From positions 74,278,575 through 74,342,574 of the forward strand of contig NC_063166.1 in the NCBI RefSeq assembly GCF_023159225.1: a stretch of DNA of 64,000 nt, given 5' to 3'. Shown here piece after piece: positions 39,223 through 51,575 of this stretch. The stretch is from Perognathus longimembris pacificus. Its lineage: Eukaryota; Chordata; Mammalia; Rodentia; Heteromyidae. The translations under genes were made by a program, and so were the position numbers. Numbering within the stretch: position 1 is the stretch's first letter; each line of letters starts with the position of its first letter. The notes under the pieces are model-generated. The model ran no database searches, was not told where the DNA came from, and worked only from the letters and a program-made list of their open reading frames with translations.

Positions 39223-39639
39223 TGTTTGGGAACTGACCTATATACTGCAGAATGTGTAGTAGCATCCTTGACCTCTAGTCTGTAAATGCTAGGAGATTCT
39301 CCCCCCCTCCGACACACACACACTGTCAGAGGTAGTACTACAAATATCTCTACACATTACTAAATGTCCCTGACATAGAGGTGGGGCATGGCCCTTTCCA
39401 CTATAAATGTAATCGCTTAACATTTCATACCAACATGAAGTTGGTACCTTGAAAACAGCTCCATTCTTTCCAATAACACAAAAAGTGGTGATTATTTCTT
39501 TTGTTTTATAGATGAAAACTCAAAGGCCCAGAAGGATTAATTCTAAACTCATAAAACAGGTAAAGAGAAAAGGTTGATGTTGGACCTAGTTACTCAGCCT
39601 GAAGAGTCGGCTTTTTCCTTCAACCTCCTCTGGTGCTTC

Positions 39640-39870
39640 TTTTTAATAGCAAAAAAATATCAGTTATAGGCTCATAAATGTCTAACAATAGGGAACCAGC
39701 TCAGTAAATTATAATGCATCCCCTGCATGGAATATTATGCAGCTATTAAAATGATGGAGTGCCATTAAAAATGAAAACTATGTAACAACATTGGGGGGAA
39801 AAGCTAACTGGATTACATTAAGTTAAAAATACTAGAAAATAAAACTGTGTCTACATTGTGATTACACCTA
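39640..39870 (+). mobile_element. Old L1M-type fragment
   Basis: GTCTAACAATAGGGAACCAG, TAAATTATAATGCATCCC, GGAATATTATGCAGCTATTAAA and TAAGTTAAAAAT mark an ancient L1 3' region. Confidence 0.6.
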
Positions 39871-40429
39871 TGAGGTAGTATATGTGTGGATGGCTGATGG
39901 ATGAGATTGAAGACATTAAGCATCATTTTCCTGTCTCTTTTGGTATCCATTCTTTCTACCAGAATAATTTTGTGATCCCCTACAGCCTTTTTTCCCCTTC
40001 TAAGTGACAGGAGGATAATGAGGAAATTCAAGATGTCAGGTTTGTCCTGAGTCCATATGTGTTACAGGAATCCAACTTTCTTAGAGCCCTCTGGGTATGG
40101 CTAGGGGATTGCTATACATCCTCCCCCCAACAAATAGTACTATCACTTGTGTGTTTTGAGCCTAGAACTTTCTCCCTGTACTGACTACTTCTTTCAAGCG
40201 CACTAAGCTGGAAGGGCAGAAGAAAAAGAGCTCCAAAGGCTTTTGTGTGAGGATCACTCTGAGAGTAAAGGCTATTAGGAACACAGAGTCTGAGAGTAGC
40301 AGACATGTCTGTCTGTCAAAGGTACTGAATAGAACACCAGTCTCATGTATTATTCATCAAGAGTGGCCTGGCACCCTGGCCTGGCCGTGCGGGAAAAGTC
40401 TTGCAAGAGAAACATCTGATGAACTGATT

Positions 40430-40830
40430 GGAATGTCAAAATGTCATTAAGGATAAATTAATGGATGTGTTACTTTGGTTGTTAGAGGCAGTGCCAGCAA
40501 GACATCGGGCAGCCGGTGGGCTGTTCGCCAGCCCAAGACAGACGGTGTTTGCAATGGAGATTCATGGTCTTTATGCGTTGTGAGGTGCTTTTGCAGGGAG
40601 CAGAATAAACAGAAAGGCTCCAGCACTTAAGCATCGTAAAATCACAAGCATGAGATAAATTAATTAGTGTACACTGGGAAGGCGGCTAGTCTGTCTGGAC
40701 TCCTGGGAAAAAGCGAGAATGGATGGCACTGGGTCCCCCATCAGCCTCCAAAGAAAGCGATTGAATTTAATGTGCAATCATAAACTGCAGCCAATGGAAA
40801 GATAAGTCTGGTCTGCTTTTTTTCCCCCCC
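40430..40830. promoter_or_regulatory. Candidate conserved noncoding element (developmental-enhancer-like)
   Basis: This block has at least nine CpGs with clusters of homeodomain-like words: AAATTAATTAGTG, TTTAATGTGC, AATCATAAAC, then CCAATGG and AGATAAG (CCAAT and GATA-like). It has no repeat signature and ends at a C-rich run near 40825. The mixture is characteristic of ancient vertebrate enhancers, but conservation cannot be tested here. Confidence 0.5.
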
Positions 40831-41139
40831 CCCAGAAATACTATTTCTGTCTACCCCTCCCCAGCTCTTTGTGTCTGTAGGGCAGGAGTCTTAGGAATCT
40901 GGAGAAACCTGGAAACTGGTTCTGCTATGGAGGGTAGATGACAATATACCAACACAGGACCCATTCTCAGGCTCCCTGGGTCATTCAAGGTCTGGGCTGG
41001 TCCATTCTCCTCTGAGGGGGCATTCACCACCCAAGGGTCAGCTCATTCCACTGATATATCAGTATTGACCAAAAGTTGTATGGCTTCCCTAAGTATCTTC
41101 CTCCTTGTGACTTAGCAATAAAAGCAACAAGAACCACTA

Positions 41140-41330
41140 CTGCTCGCCGAGTGCTTAGTAGGTGTCAAGAACCAGTCACTGGCTAATTTGCAAGCTTATC
41201 CTACTTTTTAGTGGATAATAATAGAGAGTGACAAAGGTGCTTATGAGCATACAACTAGTATATGGCCAGGTCATGACATAAACCCAGGTTCACAGAGGCC
41301 ACAGCTTCACCTTTTAGCCCTCATTCAGGT
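41140..41330 (-). repeat. MIR element
   Basis: CGAGTGCTTAGTAGGTGTCAAG near the start and CATAAACCCAGGTTCACAGA near the end give reverse MIR order. Confidence 0.68.
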
Positions 41331-41765
41331 CTAAGTCCTGGAATCTCCTTCTCTCACCTTGAATGGACCTGGCTTGCAGAGTAGCAGAGAATACAGGAAA
41401 GTTCAGCTGATGGTACTTCCCATTGGTGCCTAATAGGAACTTGGCTAAGCACTGAGCTTCTCTTAACCAAATCTATCTCCCATGCAACAGTTCTTTTCAT
41501 GTAAATTATGTCATTTCCACACTTAGTATTTCTCTTTCCCTATCTTTTTTTAAAGCTGGATATGTGTCAATTTATTTTCCAAATACAAAAATAAGATCAC
41601 ATCTATATACTAACAAAGAACAATATGAATAATATGAATATGCACTCTTATGCACAGTGTTTTTGCAACTGGGCACAAAAGAAAAATTCAGTTATAGATC
41701 CATCAAGACATGAAAAGAAACAATGTAGCAAAAATGACCTTAAAAAGTAGATGCAAAAATCAAGG

Positions 41766-41930
41766 AAGCCCAGTGTGGTGGTGCACACATGTAATTCCAG
41801 CACTGGGGGGGCAGGAGAATGGAGAGTTTGAAGCCAGTTGGGCTACACAGTGAGTTTCAGGCCAGTGTGGGATACATGGAGAGACCGCGTCTCAAAAACA
41901 AAGCAAAACAAAACAAAATTAAGGAAGACC
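41766..41930 (+). repeat. B1 SINE monomer
   Basis: AGTGTGGTGGTGCACACATG, GTAATTCCAGCACTGGGG, a duplicated GCCAGT stretch, ACCGCGTCTCAAAAA and an AAAAC-repeat tail. A proper B1 without a Geo half. Confidence 0.85.
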
Positions 41931-42199
41931 TATCCAAAGGATAGGTTGTATTCCTAGCCTAGAAAAATGATCTTGCTAAGTGACCAACCCTCACCAAATT
42001 GTTCTGCAGTTTCAATGCAAGCCTGGTCTAAAGCTAGCAGGATTCCCTGGAGTAGGCTGGAAGGCCTTTGTAAATTTATTTCTAAATAAATTTATTATTT
42101 CTAAATTTATTTCTGGGACTGGGAAGAAAAGAGCTTCCCAGTCTTCACTGCCCAGAAAATGATACTTGGAATTTATTATCATATTTAGAACTTTAAAGT

Positions 42200-43205
42200 C
42201 CAGCTACTCTTTAGTTATTTCTCTGTGTCCGGCATATCTGAATTTGAGTGAAATCTCTCCACAGTACACTTTCCCTGGCTCCCCCTGCCATCATTTTGTA
42301 TAGGATATTTTTAACAACAACAACAAAAATGTGTTAAGAGATTGAACTCAAAAGTGGGACTCAAGAGGCCTTTTTAAAAAACAAACTATCTAGTATCTCT
42401 TTAATCTTTGTCCTGATTTCTCCGACGCAGATTATAAATTTCATGCCAATTATGACAAGATGAATGATCTTGCTCTTGTTTTATTTTTGTCCCATTTATA
42501 TACGAGTGTATTTAAAGGAATGAAGTGGTTGGGTTAGAGTTTTCTGTGTGTTTGTCTGGAGCTTTTCCTGTGATGTTTTGGGGGCAATAGTTACCAAGTT
42601 CCATTGTAGGGCTGTCTTTGGACTATATTCATTGCATATTTCACCTAGCATATGACTTCAAAATGCCCCTCTCTGGGGCAGAGGCTGTGTAGCTCTTGCT
42701 ACCTTTGGTGCTGTGTAAAAGGATTATCTTTCAGAATTATTGCCACATGAATCTTCCAATTCATGGCAAGAGGACAGCAATAGTCATTGCACCCCTAGTT
42801 CCTTGGATTTCTTTTATAGCCCAGGCCTTGGTCAATTTGGCCAACCTTCCTTCCTTGAAATTTAAAACGATCTTTTCCCATTGGATTTGCTCAGAGATTT
42901 CATGAGGCACTTATGTGAAAATATTTTGTAAACTGCACAACTTGAGTTGACATAATGTGAAACATAAAGCACAACCCTAACATGACATATAATTCAATGT
43001 CCTGGGTATTTACTATGTACCAGATATACAACCAGCTCTGGTATGTGTAGTCCACATTACGTAGAATTCGTCAGTTGATGGGCATGTTCAAACTGATTTA
43101 AATATTTACACAGGATATCCATGTATCAAAACATCATATAGAACCATACTAGCAGATATAATTTTATGTTTTAAGGTATCAGTTAAAATGAATCTACAAA
43201 GTAAA
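42200..43205. other. Unassigned intronic DNA
   Basis: Nothing recognised. Short AT direct repeats (AAATTTATTTCTAAA) lie just before, at 42066-42115. Confidence 0.5.
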
Positions 43206-43214
43206 AATTCCTTA

Positions 43215-43350
43215 CAGAGAGCCAAATGCTGTGCATACATTATATCATCTTACACTGTCCTGATAAATCTCTGCAGCAGTGCTCCAAGTTTCTTATTACT
43301 AGCTCCCAGTTTATGGATGAGGAAACAGGCTCAGAGAAGTTAGGTTAAAA
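43215..43350 (-). repeat. MIR fragment
   Basis: CCAAATGCTGTGCATACATTATATC and GGATGAGGAAACAGGCTCAGAG are reverse MIR motifs. Confidence 0.65.
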
Positions 43351-43351
43351 G

Positions 43352-43425
43352 GGGCAAAGTTCAAGGTCTAGGCCAACCTGGGCTATGCAGCAAGACCCTA
43401 TCTCAAATACACACACAATACATCA
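43352..43425 (+). repeat. B1 SINE, 3' piece
   Basis: CTAGGCCAACCTGGGCTATG and AGACCCTATCTCAAAT are the B1 3' end, abutting the MIR. Confidence 0.6.
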
Positions 43426-43429
43426 AGCA

Positions 43430-44870
43430 AATGAACAAAAACAAAAAATGCAAAGGAAAAGCACTGGCAGAGTATGGAATTTGAACACAAATCCAGTCCA
43501 TACTCATTTTCCAACATCCTTTCCAGGTTTTGATGATTGCTTCCCTCACCATGCCAAGGTAAGGCAACAATGAAATTTAATACCCTTAAGGAATGGGAGA
43601 TGAGATTATGGAAGTATAATTTACTGAGCATGTTGCTTTCTATCCAGATGGCTGCAAACACCTACGTGGTAACACAGCCAATACGTCCACCTGAATCGGC
43701 CATGAATTTCTTAAAAACACCTTGACATCCCACACTTCCATGGTTGTTTCTCCATATAAAGGTAGAGATAAGGAAAAAGAACAGCATGAAATCCTAGATC
43801 AACCAGATTTGAGCTCAGATTTTTTTGTACCACAGACCCTCTTCTCGTCTACTAGATGCCCAGATGATAAATACCACAAGGAGAAAAGGAAGAATAAGAA
43901 AGTAGAAAGATTGTCTTAGTTTTTCTTTGTTCCATTTTGATAAGAGTACATCACTGGCTCAGGTGTTTTCCAAAGTAAAACATGCTCTCTTTACTTTTTG
44001 GGGGGAGCTCAGTTTGGTTTATAACCTTAATCAAATCATAGTTTCACATGTAAAACAGATCAAATTTGCCATGAAAAACACAGTTTGGATGGCATCAAGA
44101 TTTACATTCTTTTTATAAACTGGGGGTAGTTGCTAATGGAAATACAAACTCCTCTTCTCTCTGAATGTTCTGCACAGGGGATTGAAGCCAGTGAGACTGA
44201 AAAATTACTCTGGAAAGCAACTCAGACAATGTATTCTAAGACATTCTGTTAGGAAGTAGATATCACTGGCAGAAGTATGGGGCTCTTTTGGATTTCAGTG
44301 ATGAAGAGATACTTCTGGAAATACTTCATGGCTGAGAGTCCTTTTCTCCTCAAAGGGACATCAAAACCACTGCGAAGAAAGATTACTGCAAAAAAGTTGC
44401 ATGCTTTTTGACTATGTGCCTGGGAAATTTTCATCTTCTGTTATTAGGTGGTTTCAATCCTTTTTTGAACACAAAACATTCATATATGTATAGGATGTCT
44501 ATACGAATTGTTTGCCTCAAGATCTAAAAGGAGATTGTGCCATCTGGAGATTGTTCTCCAAATTCAGGCTCCATACAATCAGGTTTTCAACAATTCCCTG
44601 CTCTGATGACTCTAGATTCTCAACTCCTCCCACATGGATGTCCTCATTCTTGTCACTAGGTAAGACTCACTTGAGAAACTTGACAATGCCTAGGTGCTTT
44701 CTCAGAACACCTAGCTCATGTCTCTAAACTTTCTTTACAGGTTTTAGTTGTGGTCCCCTCTCTGTGTGATTGTCTCCTCTAAATCTGCACAAATTCCTCT
44801 AAGCTTTGTTCCCAGAAAGGATGGACAGTTTAGAACCAAGTGAGAATCCTACATTACTGGATTCTAAGAA
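43430..44870. other. Unassigned intronic DNA
   Basis: No repeat or exon recognised. Several short plus-strand frames overlap without homology. Confidence 0.5.
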
Positions 44871-44871
44871 C

Positions 44872-44945
44872 CCTGTGTGTGCGCATGTGTGTGTGTGCAC
44901 TCACGTGTGTGTGTGTGAGAGAGAGAGAGAGTGTGTGTGTGAGTG
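44872..44945 (+). repeat. (GT)n with internal (GA)n
   Basis: GTGTGT tracts flank GAGAGAGAGAGA, next to the B1-Geo SINE. Confidence 0.95.
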
Positions 44946-45172
44946 AATACTGGGTCTTAAACTTGGGGCCTGAGTTCTGTCCCTTGGTGTTTTTGCTCAA
45001 GGCTAGCACTCAACCACTTGAACCACAGTTTCACTTACAGCTTTTTTGGTGGTTAACTGGAGATAAGAATCTCATGGACTTTCCTGTCTAGGCTGGCTTC
45101 AAAGTGTGATCCTCACATCTCAGCCTTCTGAGTAGCTAACATTACAGGCATGAGGCACCAGCTCCCTGCTGA
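44946..45172 (-). repeat. B1-Geo composite SINE
   Basis: Reverse Geo (CAAGGCTAGCACTCAACCACTTGA) then reverse B1 (CTTCTGAGTAGCTAACATTACAG), next to a GT/GA repeat. Confidence 0.88.
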
Positions 45173-45484
45173 ACCTTTAAACACTTTGAAAGGAAGATTT
45201 AAGCAGCCTAGGACAAGCTGCCCCCCCACCCCCCGGAATCTCTATCTGGAAATAGCTTCAGCAGCCCTCTAACCCTTTTTCTGCAAGGTCTATGTACATT
45301 GTCTTGGGTAACATGACATTGTATACTCTAGTAGTTCTGGTTGCTAATTGTTTCTGATTTCTCTTGTTGGTATCAGCAGGGATGAAAGCCAGGAAAACAG
45401 ATGCCTATCCAATTTCTCAGAAGGAAAAATTTGTCAAGTTTTCAGAATTACGATTTACAGTCACTGTACTCTATTCTATTTAAT

Positions 45485-45565
45485 AAGATCTTCCTCCATG
45501 TAACTCATGCCTGGTAGTTAGGATTTAATAGGATCTTCCTCCATTTCATTCCTTCTTGACAGTTA
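45485..45565 (+). repeat. Imperfect tandem duplication, about 45-bp unit
   Basis: TTTAATA(A/G)GATCTTCCTCCAT occurs twice, each followed by a CAT/TTGACAGTTAG-like end. Confidence 0.7.
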
Positions 45566-45570
45566 GAATT

Positions 45571-45572
45571 GA

Positions 45573-45604
<32 letters not shown>

Positions 45605-45612
45605 TCTCTCTT
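45571..45612 (+). repeat. (TC)n microsatellite
   Basis: TC units with a TTTC interruption near the end. Confidence 0.96.
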
Positions 45613-45894
45613 TTACACATCCACTGCTGTATTCTGGCTCAGTGCCTCTGTTTTATAAATGATCATTCCCCTGAACATATGCTATGCTGGGCCATGGTTC
45701 AAGTGGTTGCACTCAAGATCATCCAATGATTTAAATACTATCTCATTTTACAGATAAGCAAACAGACTCAGCAGGTTTGGGATTTCTAGCTCCCAGGGAA
45801 TAGCACTTAATAGCATCAGATTTCCTTCCTCTCCTTTTCTTTCCTTTTCTACTTCATTCCTTTTTGAGTCTGTTTTCTTTGCATGCTCCCAAAA

Positions 45895-46235
45895 CCAAGT
45901 ATGACTCAGTAGGACAAACAGTACTTGTTTGCTCTCATAGGGAGAATCTAGACCAAAAAAGTAAGTAAGACATAAAGCTAGAAAGTAGGACTGTTCTGGG
46001 AGCCAGTGGGAGCGAAGGAAGGAAAGGGCGTGGTGGGGTGAACAAAGTCAGGGTACAATATATGCATGCATAAAAATGGTTAAGATTGGTTATAAAAGGG
46101 AAGAGGCAACAGGGAGGATAAGAAAGTAAGAGGGTGAATCGATCAAAGTACATGACATGCACATCTAGAGATAACTTAGTGAAACTTCTCTGGACACCTG
46201 GTATACGCAAATTAAAAGAAAAATGGATGTGTGTT
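45895..46235 (+). mobile_element. L1 3' UTR fragment
   Basis: TTGCTCTCATAGGGAGAATC, a purine-rich middle and GATCAAAGTACATGACATGC fit the L1 tail. The matched order is by eye. Confidence 0.5.
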
Positions 46236-46675
46236 CTTCGCATGTGTGTCAGGATCCAGTAGCCAAGGAGAAATGTGCAGACGAATGTGTCACTGAGGAA
46301 TCACCTCATTCTACCTTAAATGAGGAACTTCCCTGGGATCTTCCACCCTTAAGAATTTCCCTCAAAGCAGCATCTGTGACCTCCTGTCCCACGTGAGGTC
46401 TTCACCGTTCCTCTTTTTGTGCATTTGCAGCATTATTTTGTAGGTACTCATTGGCCTGTCCAAGACCCTTTTAAACAGTGAATTCCAAAGGAGAAGAATC
46501 TTTCTTACCAAATACCCAACACCTTGCTCAGTGTGACTCCCAAGTGAATGGCTCATTCAATGCTGAGGAATAAATGAAAACTAAACATTGAAGCTGCCCA
46601 GATATTTCACAGAGATGATTTCACTTTTACAAAGGAGAAACGGAAGTGGAGATGGTGTGAAGAGACATTTCTAAA

Positions 46676-46990
46676 GCCAGGTACCAGTGGCTCACACCTG
46701 TAATCCTAGCTATTCAAGAGGCTAAAATCTGAGGATGGTGGTTCAAAGCCAGCCCCAGAAGAAACGTTTCTGTGAGGCTCTTATCTCCAATTAACCACTC
46801 AGAAACCTGAAGTGGCACTGTGGCTCAAAGTGGTAGAGGGCTAGCCTTAAGCAAAAGAGCTCAGGGACAGCACCCAGACCCTGAGCTCAAACTCCACAAC
46901 CACCACCAACAACAACAACAAAATAAAGCTAAAGGACAGCTCTCAGGCCCTGAGTTCAAGCCTCAGAATCGACACATACATAAAAAAGAA
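46676..46990 (+). repeat. B1-Geo SINE with a duplicated Geo 3' end
   Basis: B1 and Geo are followed by an ACAACAACA tail and then a second Geo end (AAGGACAGCTCTCAGGCCCTGAG). Similar flanks AGACATTTCTAAA and AGACGTCTTTAAA suggest a single insertion event. Confidence 0.85.
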
Positions 46991-46999
46991 AGACGTCTT

Positions 47000-49085
47000 T
47001 AAAACTACGAAAGAAGAATACTCAGGATTCTCTCCCGCTCCCCACCACCCTAATAACATCACTTTAAATACCTCCAAGCCTAACCAGACAAGCAGGTCGC
47101 AAGTAGGAAAGCACTTTGGAAAAGAGATAAAGCACTACAAACAAAGACGATGTAATCATTATCATCATCAACAGTGCAAGGCTTAAGTAAAGCACTTCTT
47201 TCCATTAAAAGCACTCTGTTGAAACACTTAGGAAAGCATTTTCCAGTTTGTGTATCTCAGAATCGTATCTATCGCTGTAGCCCTGACTTCAGGAACCATC
47301 CCCTGTTTGAGAGAGGTTTGCTGAAACCCACTCCTGCCCTGGAGACCTATTGCAAAATGCCACAGCCATAGCAGCTGGTACTGCGGACCCTTCCTGTTCC
47401 TTGTGGTTGTCTCAGCAAGGAGGGATTACTGTAGTCTACTGTCAGTGGCAGCTCTTGAACTCCTCTAGGCAGGTGCTATGAAGGAAGATACCCTTGGTCT
47501 CATGCCAGCACAACACTGACAAGCAACAAACAATTATGAGTAAATGACTGCCCAAGGTGGGACTGTTTTAATCTAGCTAGTCAACAGGCAATGAGGCAAT
47601 GAACTCACCTGGCTGGTGTACAGAGCATTCGCAGGCAAGGGTGAGTGCACGCCCTGGGGAAGGATACAGAAGGTGCTCAAACCCTCTCAGCTCCATAGCC
47701 ACATTAAAGAAAGGCCAACGGCAGCTTTCCAGGTTGGGATCCCTGGCCACTGGGCTCAGAGAGAGACCAACCAGAAAGAGGTGCATTGGGAATGCTTTGT
47801 TCATAAAAGCAGAGAAAGGAAGGCAAGGAAATGGAAGGGAAAAGAAATGAAGTGGTAAGGGAGGTCAGAGGGGGAACCCCATGGTAATATTATCACCATG
47901 ATGGCTTATGCTAAGCGCATGGGGAACTGTGGAGAAGGGGCATCTTTTATAGCCATGTGTAGCCAGCGTGATCGCCTTGGTGGGAAGCAACTGCAAAGGG
48001 CTTGTGCTTCAGGGGTCTGTGAGTGGGCAGCTGGTGTCCCAGCAGCAATGAGTCTTTCCTTTCTTTTTTTCTTTTCCAAAGGGATCAGAGTGGCCCCTCA
48101 CAGCGCTGTCCCCAGGCACATACACACATTTCAGCTGGCCCTTCTCCTTGATCATCAGGGGACCCTTTAACACATACTCTTTATCTTCCTTATAAAATCC
48201 AAAGCATTTATTTGTTGAGTAAAGACATTCAGAATCACAGTCAGATCCTTCTATGCTTCAAGGTATCATTCAAACGGGGTTAGTATTAAAACTGAAACAT
48301 AGGTATAAACCAAGAGCTGAGGTATAAACATATTTTTTCCACCTTTGGAGGAGAAATAGTCCTTTGTATTAGGTGACAGAGCCTCTGTCTTATAGACCTG
48401 CTGTGTCTTGTATTCATGAGTGATGTGTTTAGACTTGAATCCAATAGGATAAATAATCAAGCATCTTTGGGTCACAATTCCTATCCGATACTATCTGTAC
48501 ACATGATCAAGCCTGGTGCATTTATATCTATTTCAGCATGACAGTGCTCATTAATTTTATGCATTTGTAATTGAAATGTACGAGGACAAATACAATGTCT
48601 CTAAACCTGAAGCCAATATACTACTATGAAGTTGTGATCGGAAGGCCTACTACCACCATATGCTGAAATAAATGAATGAGAACATTAGTTAACTTTTAGA
48701 GAATGGGATTAATATAGTTCCAGAAGACATGGAACAATATCGGACGGGCATCAACCACACAGAGCCCCCATGTCTACTCAGTTATCCAATCCTGACAATC
48801 AGGAGATGGCTGATTTGTTTGATGTAGCAAGCTAGCTGTTGCAGAATGCAATGGAATAATACACAGTCCTGTCTACCAGGAAATAGACATGCAGAGATTC
48901 CAAAGGCAGTGCAAACAGGGTAGTGTTCATGAGTGAGTGAGCTAATGGATGAGTGAAGGAGAGATAGATGTCATAATAAGGATATGAGGCCAGCACTATG
49001 AATGTTGTCTGTGGAAATCAGAGAAGGCCACCAAAGTAAAAAACAACAACCAAGCACAATGCTCATTTGTTAATGACATTAAAAT
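47000..49085. other. Unassigned intronic DNA
   Basis: Mostly featureless. 47870-48060 keeps a few CpGs and is slightly GC-richer, but not enough to call an element. The overlapping frames at 47577-47858 look random. Confidence 0.45.
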
Positions 49086-49087
49086 TA

Positions 49088-49306
49088 GTTGGGTGCTGGT
49101 GGCTGACACCTGTATTCCTAAGGTTGAGATGTGAGGATCACAGTTCAAAGCCAACCCAGGTAGGAAAGACTATGAGACTCTTATCTCCAATGAGCCATCA
49201 AAAAAACAGGAAGTGGGGCTGTGGCTCAAAGTGGTTGAGCACTAGCCTTGAGCAAGAGAGCTCAGGGACTGTGCGCAGGCCCTGAGTAAAGCCCATGACT
49301 GACTGA
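49088..49306 (+). repeat. B1-Geo composite SINE
   Basis: B1 start GGGTGCTGGTGGCTGACACC with a small loss in the B1 middle, then a full Geo half. Confidence 0.87.
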
Positions 49307-49791
49307 AATGGGGGAACAGGCATTCCAGGAAGAGTACCTACCTAGCACGGATAAAGAGGTACAACCTTGTGAGAAGGACAGACTCCACAGCATGATGAAG
49401 AAGGTTTTCTCATAGTCAGGATGCAAAGTAATGCTTTTCAATGCTAATGGCAGATTACACTCTCAAAGAGGCTGAGGAGATATGAGGCATGGGAGAGAGA
49501 CTGGGAACAAGTGTTCTCACCCACATCTTCCCCTGGGCTGGGCAGCATAGTGCTAGGTCCAACCTTGTCCAATTGCATGACAGTGCTTTAGATGTTGGCT
49601 CGCTGTCAGTTTTGGGTAACTTATTTATCATCTTTAAGTTACTTTCCTTGATTCCTGGTTTTCTTTATTTTTATTCAGAGTGACTGATAAATTATAGTAC
49701 ATGATTTCTAAATACCTCTTGATATAACTGTTCTGTGAGGCAATGGTATCTGATTCGCCACAGAGGATGATGGGAAAGAGGTTGACGTTTT

Positions 49792-49985
49792 CATTTGATT
49801 GAGGCCCTACTATGTGCTGAGTATTTTACAAACATTTTATTTCTTGAGTCTTTGCAAGATTTCTGTAAGTCATGAGTTTTTAAAACTGTTTTAAAAACAA
49901 GGACACTGAGACTCAGAAAAAAAATTAAATATCTTATCCAGGCCATACAAATGCAGAAGGAGAAGCAAAGTTGCCCTAAAGTTAC
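49792..49985 (-). repeat. MIR element
   Basis: CCCTACTATGTGCTGAGTATTTTAC, AAGGACACTGAGACTCAGAAA and CTTATCCAGGCCATAC follow reverse MIR order. Confidence 0.68.
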
Positions 49986-50904
49986 AGAAACATGGAAAAT
50001 TCATTATCTAGAAGTCACTAAAACTTGTTTTTTTTCTTCTCAAGCACAAAGCCTCTCCCTGTTCACTTTAGCTTCTATGTCATTTCATATTTTCATCCAT
50101 CTATTCCACACACATTTACTGGGGCTTTATCATGTGGGTCAAAGATAGGACAGAGAGCACCTTTATGGACAAGAAATGACCTTCAAACATATTTGTTCCC
50201 CCCCACAATACAAACTAATTACAGCGATATCTAACAGGACTCCATGAGGTGCAGAAAAATGGAGATGTTTTTCAGGAGGTGGTAGGGAATGTCCAGCCAG
50301 CCCACCAGCCAAATGAGGCCCTTGAAATCATGTGGTCTAACTTTGCCAAGGCAACTGCAGGCAGGACTCAAAGTTCAATAACTCTTGGAGGATTTTTCAT
50401 AGCAACATAATTACCCCAAAACAGTGAACACTGCATGCCCCATGACCCTTGCAGAGAAAAGAAAAGAAAAGAATCTCCACTTCTTTAAGAAAGCTGCAGG
50501 ATTTGAATTTGCTGAGATGAAGAAAGGACATGCATGGGGATGAGACCAAGAGTCCCACACAATCTGAGGGGCCAAGAACAGCCCAGGTGATGGCATTCTA
50601 CCTCTGTGATGCTTTATAAGGCAGTGGCCCAAGGTTGAGGCCAACCAGAGTGGCTAAGTGCTATTTCTCAGCTGGAAGGCTTGGTAAACTCTTAAAAGAG
50701 GGCTTTCTCAAGAACTAGCACACTAACATGTCTCTATTCCAAATGATTATGGTGCCCATCACACACCTCGAGGCAAATTAACCTGTGGACACATGCCAGT
50801 ACTTCATGTCCTATAAAAAGGGAAAACAAGCAGAGTTGCTCAGAGCTGTTTTGTTATAGGAAGAAAAGAAGCAGGTATGTCCTCTCAGAATGGGAGGAGC
50901 TGCT

Positions 50905-51055
50905 TGTATTTATAAAACACCTACTGTGTACAATCACCAACACACACACATTCTCTCACTACCCCTGAATGAAATGCTAGGGAGTCCCTGTCCTTAATTG
51001 CCATTTTGTAGATGAAGGAATGGAGGCTCCCTGTGGCTCCATGACAACAAGGTAA
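50905..51055 (-). repeat. MIR fragment
   Basis: AAACACCTACTGTGTACAATC and CATTTTGTAGATGAAGGAATGG fit reverse MIR. Confidence 0.55.
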
Positions 51056-51059
51056 AAAC

Positions 51060-51575
51060 TTGGCAACAACTGTTTTTGATTTTGGTACTTTTTGTCTTGT
51101 ATATAAGTTTATCTGATTTGGGGAAGGGGAGGGGAATCACAGAAACGGTGGGGACCAAGGGTGAACCAACACAACAGCAATACTCACTAGACACGATGTT
51201 GGAAGTACACGTTACAGCTTGGGGGAGGGGGAGTTGAGGGAGAGGGAAAGTGGAAGACAACAAGGGAGGGGGTAACACTGTTGGCCTAGTGGCAAGAGTG
51301 CTTGCCTCCTATACATGAAGCCCTGGGTTCGATTCCCCATCACCACATATACAGAAAACGGCCAGAAGTGGCACTGTGGCTCAAGTGGCAGAGTGCTAGC
51401 CTTGCAAAGAGAAGCCAGGGACAGTGCTCAGGCCCTGAGTCCAAGGCCCAGGACTGGCAAAAAAGAAAGAAAGGAAGGAAGGAAGGAAACAAATGAACTT
51501 ATCACCTTATTTATGTAACTGTAATCCCTCTGTACATCACCTATACAACAACAAATAATGACAAAAAAAAAACCT
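51060..51575 (+). mobile_element. L1 3' UTR carrying a nested SINE
   Basis: GGGAATCACAGAAACGGTGGGG, GGTGAACCAACACAACA and a purine-rich run match the L1 tail at 30045-30210, so both are the same L1 lineage. The L1 resumes after the SINE at AACAAATGAACTTATCACC. Confidence 0.8.
51283..51485 (+). mobile_element. IDL-Geo SINE nested in L1
   Basis: The first dozen bases of the ID half are missing. Box B GGTTCGATTCCCC and the Geo half are intact, with a GAAAGAAAGGAAGG tail. It must be younger than the L1 it interrupts. Confidence 0.9.
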
